DNA from: an uncultured Pirellulaceae bacterium
GTDB lineage: Bacteria; Planctomycetota; Planctomycetia; Pirellulales; Pirellulaceae
Assembly: GCA_947258905.1 (NCBI GenBank)
Contig: CAMYKF010000062.1
Coordinates: forward strand, 1-6,628
Reading direction: 5' to 3'
DNA: 6,628 nucleotides
Made by a program: the position numbers and the translations under genes
Notes under the pieces: generated by a model
What the model saw: the letters and a program-made list of their open reading frames with translations, nothing else
Databases searched by the model: none
Told to the model about the DNA's origin: nothing
In this document: positions 1 through 5,214 of the stretch, piece by piece
Layout of the letters: every line of letters begins with the position of its first letter
Numbering within the stretch: the first letter of the stretch is position 1

Positions 1-446
1 GCGGCCAGCCGCCCCGCGGTGTGCGTCGCATGCTGTATCGACTGCATCACGAGCTCAAGTTGCCCGTGTACTGCCTGCTCGATAACGATCCCTGGGGGTA
101 TTACATCTACAGTGTGATCAAGCAGGGCTCGATTAACCTGGCCTATGAATCGAAACGCATGGCCGTTCCGGGCGCAAAATACATGGGTCTGCGCAGCAAG
201 GACTTTGAACGCTGTGACCTGAATCCAAGCGTCACCATCAAGCTCAGTGATTCCGATAAAAAACGCATCGGCCAGATCTCGCGGTATCCGTGGTTTGAGA
301 AGAAAAAAATGTGGCAAAAGGAATTCAAACACATGCTGACTAACGACTTCAAACTGGAAGTCGAATCGCTGGTCAGCCGCGACCTCAGCTATGTGACCGA
401 GGAATACGTGCCCCAGCGACTGAAGGACCGCGACTTTCTGAACTAA
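1..446 (+). CDS. top6A: DNA topoisomerase VI subunit A, C-terminal part (5' end outside window)
   Basis: This is the C-terminal end of the Spo11/Top6A family subunit, which cuts both DNA strands in the A2B2 type IIB topoisomerase and relaxes or decatenates DNA. The frame is open from the left edge (it reads GQPPRGVRRM from base 3) to a TAA at 444-446, so about 147 residues are visible and the start lies outside. The visible part matches the Toprim domain: a hydrophobic strand, then DNDPWG at bases 81-98 carrying the Mg2+-binding DxD acids, then a stretch ending in VPGAKYMGL that is characteristic of the family. The catalytic Tyr (in the 5Y-CAP/WHD domain) and the first Toprim Glu would lie upstream and cannot be checked. 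The ATPase partner top6B is often adjacent and may lie further left; it is not visible here. The gene converges on the vWA gene. Family assignment rests on remembered motifs and I am fairly sure of it. Confidence 0.85.
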   Translation, partial: GQPPRGVRRMLYRLHHELKLPVYCLLDNDPWGYYIYSVIKQGSINLAYESKRMAVPGAKYMGLRSKDFERCDLNPSVTIKLSDSDKKRIGQISRYPWFEKKKMWQKEFKHMLTNDFKLEVESLVSRDLSYVTEEYVPQRLKDRDFLN

Positions 447-451
447 AGTCG

Positions 452-506
452 CGGGACCGTCTGTCCCGACCGGGAAGTCGGGGAGTGAGCCTGAGAACAG
501 GCTCAC
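452..506. repeat. Two tandem hairpins downstream of top6A
   Basis: Two short inverted repeats lie just after the top6A stop. The first is CGGGAC (452-457), a 5-nt loop, then GTCCCG (463-468). The second is GTGAGCCT (485-492), GAGAAC, then AGGCTCAC (499-506), an 8-bp perfect stem that extends to 9 bp with an AGAA tetraloop. Neither is followed by a T-run on the + strand, so they are not classical intrinsic terminators for top6A. They could still stabilise the 3' end of the message, or be copies of a dispersed palindromic element. A competing pairing, CCCGAC (465-470) with GTCGGG (477-482), is also possible. Confidence 0.5.
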
Positions 507-507
507 C

Positions 508-536
508 AACAAAAGAGTCCGGGTCTGGCGACCCGG
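508..536 (-). terminator. Probable intrinsic terminator of the vWA gene
   Basis: Read on the - strand, CCGGGTC (536-530), loop GCCA and GACCCGG (525-519) form a 7-bp GC-only stem. It is followed at once by ACTCTTTTGTT (518-508), a T-rich tract. It lies 17 bases beyond the vWA stop codon, which is the expected place for a terminator. On the + strand the same stem is followed only by CCCGGTTTCTC, so it may act weakly on top6A as well. Confidence 0.5.
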
Positions 537-552
537 CCCGGTTTCTCATGTC

Positions 553-1185
553 CTATGACATGTCTTTCCGCTCTTCGTCGGTAAAGCGGTTGTCGACCTC
601 CTCGCCACGCATGGCCATTTCACGCATGCGGGCCACTTTGTCACTGGTCGCCGCGTAGGCAGCCATCACCTTGTGCTTGGCAAACCCGGCAACACCAGCC
701 GCCGCCATCCCCATGCTGCCGGCCTCGTCAAAGGCATCCTGATCAGCACCCAGGAACGTGAACTGCCAGTTATAGACCGATTGCTGGTGCTCGATCATCT
801 TTTTGATCCCGGCCTTGGTAAATTCATGGCTGGAATTCTCATGGCCGTCGGTCATCACGACGAAAACCACCAGTCCGGGCCGGTCCTGCTCGGCCATTTT
901 AGACAGCCGGGCGCCAGTCTCATTGATGGCCCTTCCCACCGCATCCAGCAACGCAGTGGCCCCGCGAGGTACCAGCGTATACGGCGGAACCTCGTCAACG
1001 GGCTCGCCCCGGGTCAGGAATTCGTACTCCGTGTCAAACTGCACCAGCGTCAAAACTGCATCTCCTTCCTCGCTGGCCTGTCGTTCAATAAATGCATTCA
1101 CGCCGCCTTCGGCGTCCTCGCGGATGCTTTGCATCGATCCGCTTCGATCCACGACCAATGTGATGTCAGTCAAATTCTTGTTCAT
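553..1185 (-). CDS. Stand-alone von Willebrand factor A (vWA) domain protein, MIDAS type
   Basis: A 210-residue protein made almost entirely of one vWA fold, a Rossmann-like domain that binds a divalent metal and usually mediates protein-protein contacts. All MIDAS elements are visible: DRSGS at residues 13-17 (Asp13, Ser15, Ser17), Thr77 in GATALLDAVG, and Asp113 in TDGHEN. The last 60 or so residues are rich in Ala, Met and charged residues and probably helical. There is no signal peptide or membrane segment, so it should be cytoplasmic. The ATG at 1185 is well supported: AAGGAGG (complement of 1193-1199) sits 7 nt upstream. No MoxR ATPase, TerD-type or secretion partner is beside it, so its role cannot be read from context. 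It faces top6A tail to tail, and a 364-base gap separates it from fabF upstream. The domain call is secure; the function is unknown. Confidence 0.85.
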   Translation of the reverse strand: MNKNLTDITLVVDRSGSMQSIREDAEGGVNAFIERQASEEGDAVLTLVQFDTEYEFLTRGEPVDEVPPYTLVPRGATALLDAVGRAINETGARLSKMAEQDRPGLVVFVVMTDGHENSSHEFTKAGIKKMIEHQQSVYNWQFTFLGADQDAFDEAGSMGMAAAGVAGFAKHKVMAAYAATSDKVARMREMAMRGEEVDNRFTDEERKDMS

Positions 1186-1549
1186 AACAACTCCTCCTTA
1201 ATTGAACTCGCCGGGAATGGATGTCATCCGGCAAGCGTTGCAAGGCACTCAACCGAATCCGGGAGTGCCCGTACTGGAATGACTCGCATTGGCATCATGA
1301 ACCGCCGATGCCGTGTTCGGGATCAGGGGCGATGCGAGTCGCCGGGTTTCAATTGAAGTGCGTTACAGCTCACACCAGTTGCTGTCGCAGAAGGTCGCCA
1401 AAGTAGCTGGCGACGACCAGGGAATCCCGATTGGAAGCCCATCATATGACCGAGCGGTCCGCGACCAAGCCCGACAGGTTGCAACCGGCGCAAAATACGC
1501 AATGATCGCATTCCGGCTTCGCTGGACACCTGGTCCAGGATGCGTTTTG
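1186..1549. other. 364-base intergenic gap between fabF and the vWA gene
   Basis: Apart from the vWA ribosome binding site I find no gene that I can support. Open frames crossing it on both strands are overlaps with fabF or vWA in other frames, with no start signal and no recognisable motifs. Visible structure: an inverted repeat GGCACTC (1244-1250) / GAGTGCC (1263-1269) with a 12-nt loop; CTGGAC (1522-1527) / GTCCAG (1533-1538) just past the fabF stop, without a T-run; and a 10-bp palindrome TTCAATTGAA at 1348-1357. A possible - strand promoter is TATGAT (complement of 1441-1446) with a poor -35, TTGGTC (complement of 1463-1468), and a 16-bp spacer. It would give vWA a leader of about 250 nt. 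None of these is firm. Confidence 0.4.
1191..1200 (-). promoter_or_regulatory. Strong Shine-Dalgarno of the vWA gene
   Basis: The - strand reads TAAGGAGGAG followed by TTGTT and ATG. The AAGGAGG core (1193-1199) is 7 nt from the start codon. This fixes the start and contrasts with fabF, fabD and ruvB, which have no clear Shine-Dalgarno sequence. Confidence 0.75.
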
Positions 1550-2806
1550 TCAATCGCCGGCTGCCTCGTCCACCAGCTTGCGGAACATGATACACGCGTT
1601 GTGGCCCCCGAACCCGAAACTGTTGCTGAGTGCAACATTGAGTTCGCGGTCTTTGGCCACGATGGGCGTATAGTCCAGATCGCATTCGGGATCGGGCGTT
1701 TCCAGATTGATTGTCGGCGGGACCTTGTTGGCATTCATGGCCATTAGGCTGAGAATGGCCTCGATACCGCCGCTGGCCCCCAGTGAATGGCCCAGCTGGC
1801 TCTTGGTGCTGCTGATGCTCAGTTTGTAGGCGTGATCGCCGAACACCGTTTTGATGGCGATGGTCTCGGCCTTGTCGCCCAGCGGCGTGCTCGTGCCATG
1901 GGCGTTAATGTAATCCACATCCTCAGGCTGGATGCCGGCGTCGCGCAAGGCGGCTTCCATAGCCTTGGCAGCCCCCACGCCGTCCTCAGCCGGCTGGGTG
2001 ATGTGGCCGGCATCGCCGGTGGCTCCGTAACCGATCACCTCGCCAAAGATGGTTGCCCCACGCGCCCGGGCATGTTCCAGCTCCTCGAAAATCAGTGTTC
2101 CGGCCCCCTCGGACAACACAAATCCGTCGCGGTCCAGATCAAACGGGCGGCTGGCCTTTTCCGGCTCGTCATTGCGTTCCGACAGTGCCCGCATGTTGCC
2201 AAAGGCGCTGATGGCGATAGGCGTCACGGCTGCTTCGCTGCCTCCGGTCACGCACACGTCCATCATGTCATCGCGAATGGCCTCCATGGCGCTCCCCATG
2301 GCGTTGGTTGCACTGGCACAGGCAGTGGCAACCGAAAAGTTGGGTCCTCGCAATCCGTAACGGATGGACAAGTTGCCGCCGGCGGCGTTCAGCATCAATT
2401 TGGGAATGGTCAGCGGCGAGACGCGTTCAGGTCCCTTGAGAATCAGTCGTTCCATCTGGGTATGGATCGTGTTCAGACCACCGATCCCGGACCCGATGAT
2501 GACTCCGCAGCGAAACGGATCGCCGCTGGAGAAATCGATATCCGACTGCCTGACCGCATCGTCGGTAGCCGCAATGGCAAACTGCGTAAAGCGGTCGAGG
2601 CGTTTGATCTCCCGATGCTCGATATAGTCCGAGGGATCCCAGTCGCGAACATCTCCGGCGATCTTGGACCGCATGCGCTCCGTATTCAGAGTTGCAGCAC
2701 TATGGATGCCGCTTTCGCCAGCAGCAATCCTCGTCCAGCAATCAGCGACGTTGCAGCTGAGCGGAGTAACGATTCCCAGCCCCGTAACGACGACGCGTCG
2801 CTTCAT
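1550..2806 (-). CDS. fabF: Beta-ketoacyl-ACP synthase II
   Basis: FabF (KAS II) is the cytosolic condensing enzyme of type II fatty-acid synthesis. It joins malonyl-ACP to a growing acyl-ACP with loss of CO2. With the ATG at 2806 the protein has 418 residues, close to the roughly 413 of the E. coli enzyme. The active-site triad falls at exactly the E. coli numbers: Cys163 in TACASATN, His303 in NAHGTSTPLGD and His340 in KSQLGHSLGASGG. The gating loop NSFGFGGHN follows at 395-403. The frame can be extended 3 codons to a GTG at 2815, but the residue numbering and the usual MKRRVVVTG start favour the ATG. No good Shine-Dalgarno precedes it; the gap to the acpP stop is only 24 nt, so translation is probably coupled to acpP. 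It is the last gene of the fab cluster. Identity is near certain. Confidence 0.96.
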   Translation of the reverse strand: MKRRVVVTGLGIVTPLSCNVADCWTRIAAGESGIHSAATLNTERMRSKIAGDVRDWDPSDYIEHREIKRLDRFTQFAIAATDDAVRQSDIDFSSGDPFRCGVIIGSGIGGLNTIHTQMERLILKGPERVSPLTIPKLMLNAAGGNLSIRYGLRGPNFSVATACASATNAMGSAMEAIRDDMMDVCVTGGSEAAVTPIAISAFGNMRALSERNDEPEKASRPFDLDRDGFVLSEGAGTLIFEELEHARARGATIFGEVIGYGATGDAGHITQPAEDGVGAAKAMEAALRDAGIQPEDVDYINAHGTSTPLGDKAETIAIKTVFGDHAYKLSISSTKSQLGHSLGASGGIEAILSLMAMNANKVPPTINLETPDPECDLDYTPIVAKDRELNVALSNSFGFGGHNACIMFRKLVDEAAGD

Positions 2807-2830
2807 GGTCAGCACTCGTTGGGGGGTAGG

Positions 2831-3094
2831 TTATCCTGCGTCGCCTGCCTTGGCGGCGCCGTCTGTGGCGTTTTCGATATGAGTGATGGCTTCGCCAACA
2901 GTATGGATCTTGTCCGCCGCGTCATCCGGGATATTGATTTCGAACTCTTCTTCCAGTTCCATAACCAATTCCACCGTATCCAACGAGTCCGCGCCGAGAT
3001 CGTTTACAAAATTGGAATCGCGATTGATTTTTTCTTTTTCGACACCGAGTTGATCGGCGACGATGTCGATGACACGTTGTTCAATGGATGCCAT
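2831..3094 (-). CDS. acpP: Acyl carrier protein
   Basis: AcpP is the small acidic carrier that holds acyl intermediates on a 4'-phosphopantetheine arm during fatty-acid synthesis. From the ATG at 3094 it has 87 residues. The attachment site is Ser37 in GADSLDTVELVMELEEEF, the classic DSL motif at the start of helix II. Compared with the usual 78 or so residues, the C-terminus carries a short tail rich in Ala, Gly and Asp. The start is supported by AAGGAGG (complement of 3104-3110) 9 nt upstream and by the normal MASIEQRVIDIV beginning. The reading frame stays open further upstream, to a TTG at 3214 that has its own perfect Shine-Dalgarno, so a 127-residue form is possible on paper (see separate entry). 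It lies between fabG and fabF, the canonical order. Confidence 0.95.
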   Translation of the reverse strand: MASIEQRVIDIVADQLGVEKEKINRDSNFVNDLGADSLDTVELVMELEEEFEINIPDDAADKIHTVGEAITHIENATDGAAKAGDAG

Positions 3095-3103
3095 GTTCAC
3101 CGT

Positions 3104-3110
3104 CCTCCTT
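3104..3110 (-). promoter_or_regulatory. Shine-Dalgarno of acpP (decides the start)
   Basis: The - strand has AAGGAGG here, 9 nt before the ATG at 3094. It supports the 87-residue AcpP as the main product. Confidence 0.75.
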
Positions 3111-3211
3111 CTGCAGTACTTCTGATTTCTGTGGCGAGCCACCAAGTGGCAGAACGCATTACTCTGGCGGAACCCCTGTTGTCCCGCGTGAACCCGCAAC
3201 CGATGCACCCG

Positions 3212-3229
3212 CAAGTTGCTGTCACCTCC
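3212..3229 (-). promoter_or_regulatory. Perfect Shine-Dalgarno plus in-frame TTG upstream of acpP
   Basis: GGAGGTGA (complement of 3222-3229) is a full-length complement to the conserved 3' end of 16S rRNA. It is followed after 7 nt by TTG (3214-3212) in frame with acpP and with no stop between. Initiation here would add a 40-residue Arg/His-rich extension to AcpP. The flanks GCAACCG and CGGTTGC (3229-3235 and 3196-3202) could pair as a 7-bp stem enclosing most of this site in a 26-nt loop. Whether it is used is unknown: ACPs do not normally carry such an extension. Confidence 0.35.
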
Positions 3230-3301
3230 GGTTGCTGCGACGCGAAACGGCCTCCTTCCGGGCGGACCGCGGAATGGAGGGCCAAGTCGGGCAATCGCAA
3301 C

Positions 3302-3331
3302 AAGATAGAGGATTCTCGCAAATCAGGTCAA
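3302..3331 (-). promoter_or_regulatory. Candidate sigma70-type promoter for acpP
   Basis: On the - strand TTGACC (3331-3326, 5 of 6 to consensus) and TATCTT (3307-3302, 4 of 6) are separated by 18 bp. A start point near 3295 would give a leader of about 200 nt before the acpP ATG. The 274-base gap between fabG and acpP is large for genes in one operon, which fits an internal promoter. AcpP is needed in large amounts, and E. coli acpP also has its own promoter. Confidence 0.45.
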
Positions 3332-3368
3332 GGCATGTTGCCAGCCCAATGGCAGTTTGGCCACGGAA

Positions 3369-4124
3369 TTATCCCGTCATCCCGCCATCGATAACCAGGC
3401 ATTGACCCGTAATATAACTGGCAGCGGGACTTGCGAGAAACAATACACCCGCGGAAACGTCATCGGCCATCCCCAGGCGTTTGGCTGGAATGCGTTTTTT
3501 GACCTCCCCGAGGATGGAATCGCCCAGGGCCTGAGTCATGTCGCTTTCGATAAATCCGGGGGCTACGGCGTTGACCGTGACCTTGCGGCCTGCCAATTCC
3601 TTGCTGAGGCTGCGTGTCAGGCCGATTAATCCGGCTTTGGACGCCGAATAGTTCGTCTGGCCAGCGTTGCCGATGATTCCCGACACGCTGGACATATTGA
3701 TGATCCGCCCGTAACGCGACCGCATCATGTGACGCGAAGCCGCACGGGAAAACAGGAACGCACCCCGCAAGTTGGTGTTGATGACGTCATCCCACTCGTC
3801 GTCCGACATCCGCGGCAACAACGTATCCCGTGTGATACCGGCGTTGTTGACCAAAATGTCCAGGCGTTCCCATTCGTCTCCGACATGATCCACGACTTTG
3901 TCCACTGATTCCCGATCCGTCACATCGCAGCTGAACGCCTCGGCCTGTCCACCGGCGGCCGTGATAACTTCGACCGTGTCCTTCAATTTGTCTGCATTTC
4001 TGGCCACGCAAGCCACCTTGGCACCGCTGGCCCCCAGGGCAATGGCGACGGACCGACCCAGTCCCTGCGACGCACCGGTGACGATCGCCGTTTGTCCGGA
4101 CAAGTCAACATTGAAGCCTTCCAT
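3369..4124 (-). CDS. fabG: 3-oxoacyl-ACP reductase
   Basis: FabG is the NADPH-dependent short-chain dehydrogenase that makes the first reduction in each elongation round, turning 3-oxoacyl-ACP into 3-hydroxyacyl-ACP. The protein has 251 residues (E. coli 244). It shows the cofactor motif TGASQGLG at 16-23, the structural NNAG at 93-96, and the catalytic tetrad Asn118, Ser146, Tyr159 and Lys163 (YSASK), with Ser-to-Tyr spacing as in E. coli. The PG motif at 189-190 and the C-terminal GQCLVIDGGMTG are typical. The ATG at 4124 has only a weak purine stretch upstream. The N-terminus is about 7 residues longer than in E. coli. A 76-base gap separates it from fabD. SDR proteins are numerous, but the position between fabD and acpP makes FabG the clear choice. 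Confidence 0.95.
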   Translation of the reverse strand: MEGFNVDLSGQTAIVTGASQGLGRSVAIALGASGAKVACVARNADKLKDTVEVITAAGGQAEAFSCDVTDRESVDKVVDHVGDEWERLDILVNNAGITRDTLLPRMSDDEWDDVINTNLRGAFLFSRAASRHMMRSRYGRIINMSSVSGIIGNAGQTNYSASKAGLIGLTRSLSKELAGRKVTVNAVAPGFIESDMTQALGDSILGEVKKRIPAKRLGMADDVSAGVLFLASPAASYITGQCLVIDGGMTG

Positions 4125-4200
4125 ATCTCACAAGCCTTTGCGTGAAGTTTTTGTGGTTCGTTTTTTTCGATGGATGGGGAATCCGTTACCGTCCGGCATG

Positions 4201-5112
4201 TTATTCAGGCACGCCCGTACATTTCGCCTTGCGGTTGATGCGTTTCATTAATCCCCGCAGCACGCGACCGGTCCCCACCTCGACAAAGTGCCCGGTGCCC
4301 TGTTCCAGCAAACGGTTCATGGACTCGTGCCATTGCACTGGCGAGCACACCTGATGCACCAGCACCTGGCGGATTGCGTCCGAATCATTGTGGGCTTCGG
4401 CATCCACATTGGAAACCACCGGAATCCGCGGCGGCGAAATTTCCACTGCCGCCAGGGCCTCGGTCAGACGCTGCTCGGCCGGTTCCATGATTTCCGTGTG
4501 GAAAGCTCCGGCGACGGCCAGCGGAATGGCTCGCATGGCATCGAACTGCTCGGCCAATTCCGTGGCCTTTTCACAGGAAGCGACATGGCCGGAAACGACG
4601 ATGTTACCGGGACACAGGTAGTTGGCGATTTGCAATACCTCGCCCGGCTGCCGAGCGGCGTCGCACAACTTCGCGACCTGGTCGGCGTCCAGCCCGAGAA
4701 TGCTGACCATGCCACTGGGCTGGGCATCGGCAGCCGCCTGCATCGCCAGGCCACGCTCGCGAACCAGCCTCAATCCGTCCTCAAATGACAGGGTGCCGGC
4801 AAACACCATTGCCGTGTATTCGCCCAGACTCAGCCCGGCTGCCACGTTGCAAGCGTCAATTTGCTCCGCATCGTTTTGCTTCAGCCACTCCAGCGCCGCC
4901 ATACTTGTCAGCAACAGGGCGGGCTGGCTGTGCTCGGTGGCATCCAGCGTTTCCGGGGGGCCCTCAAAACAAATTCTCGCCAGATCGTACCCGAGAATGT
5001 CATTGGCCTGTTCAAACAGCGCGCGGGCCGCCGGCAGCTCGTCAAAAAGCTGCTTGCCCATTCCCACCGACTGGGCGCCTTGACCGGGAAACAGAAAAGC
5101 TGTGGATGCCAA
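4201..5112 (-). CDS. fabD: Malonyl-CoA:ACP transacylase
   Basis: FabD moves the malonyl group from CoA to AcpP, feeding the elongation cycle. The 303-residue protein (E. coli 309) opens with AFLFPGQGAQ. It carries the nucleophile Ser95 in GLSLGEY, Arg120, the second catalytic residue His205 in GAFHTEIMEP, and oxyanion-pocket Gln residues at 11, 63 and 254. The usual GHSxGE is GLSLGE here: the residue before the Ser is Leu, not His. From memory the plant plastid enzyme has the same GLSLGEYTA and also an NYLCPGN segment as at 165-170, so this is probably a lineage variant rather than a defect. The start is TTG at 5112; no ATG or GTG lies in frame between there and the stop at 5164-5166, and no Shine-Dalgarno is visible. 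A strong promoter sits about 40 bases upstream. It is the first gene of the cluster. Confidence 0.93.
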   Translation of the reverse strand: MASTAFLFPGQGAQSVGMGKQLFDELPAARALFEQANDILGYDLARICFEGPPETLDATEHSQPALLLTSMAALEWLKQNDAEQIDACNVAAGLSLGEYTAMVFAGTLSFEDGLRLVRERGLAMQAAADAQPSGMVSILGLDADQVAKLCDAARQPGEVLQIANYLCPGNIVVSGHVASCEKATELAEQFDAMRAIPLAVAGAFHTEIMEPAEQRLTEALAAVEISPPRIPVVSNVDAEAHNDSDAIRQVLVHQVCSPVQWHESMNRLLEQGTGHFVEVGTGRVLRGLMKRINRKAKCTGVPE

Positions 5113-5153
5113 TGGATCAGTCAGTGGAAAAAACGCCGGAATGCCAGCGGAAC

Positions 5154-5182
5154 ATCGTAAAATTCACCCGCACAACTGTCAA
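5154..5182 (-). promoter_or_regulatory. Sigma70-type promoter of the fab cluster
   Basis: On the - strand a perfect TTGACA (5182-5177) is followed by a 17-bp spacer and TACGAT (5159-5154, 4 of 6 to TATAAT). Transcription would begin near 5147, about 35 nt before the fabD TTG. It lies in the 102-base gap after the ruvB stop, so the fab genes need not depend on read-through from ruvB. This is the best promoter match I found in the window. Confidence 0.6.
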
Positions 5183-5214
5183 CGCAAGCCCGTGAGCTGG
5201 GCCAAAAGTCATAC

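Larger units (their letters stand above)
3095..3295 (-). other. Putative long 5' leader of acpP
   Basis: Most of the 274-base fabG-acpP gap (3095-3368) would be transcribed as a leader if the promoter at 3302-3331 is real. It contains three Shine-Dalgarno-like purine runs on the - strand: AAGGAGG at 3257-3251 with no start codon at a useful distance, GGAGGTGA at 3229-3222 before a TTG, and AAGGAGG at 3110-3104 for acpP itself. Two frames are free of stops through most of the leader. I recognise no known riboswitch or protein domain in it. Confidence 0.3.

Noticed and set aside
673..1356. A 227-codon + strand frame antisense to the vWA gene
   Set aside because: The vWA gene on the other strand has a complete MIDAS and a strong ribosome binding site. 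The antisense product is low-complexity and unlike any family I know.
1522..1538. CTGGAC/GTCCAG hairpin after fabF as an intrinsic terminator
   Set aside because: A 6-bp stem with no following T-tract on the - strand; too weak to annotate as a terminator.
1323..1734. Two - strand frames overlapping the 3' end of fabF and the following gap
   Set aside because: Both overlap fabF in other frames, lack ribosome binding sites and give Arg-rich products with no motif. They are most likely shadows.
3097..3321. A 74-codon - strand frame inside the fabG-acpP gap, possible leader peptide
   Set aside because: It begins at a TTG upstream of the likely transcript start, with no Shine-Dalgarno and no domain. 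The stop-free run is plausible by chance at this GC content.
1787..3394. A 535-codon open frame on the + strand opposite fabF, acpP and part of fabG
   Set aside because: It is a by-product of GC-rich codon use in the real genes on the other strand. It crosses several genes and a gap, has no start signal and shows no recognisable domain.
5188..5202. GCCC/GGGC inverted repeat after ruvB as a ruvB terminator
   Set aside because: The stem is only 4 bp and is not followed by a T-run, so ruvB termination here is unproven.
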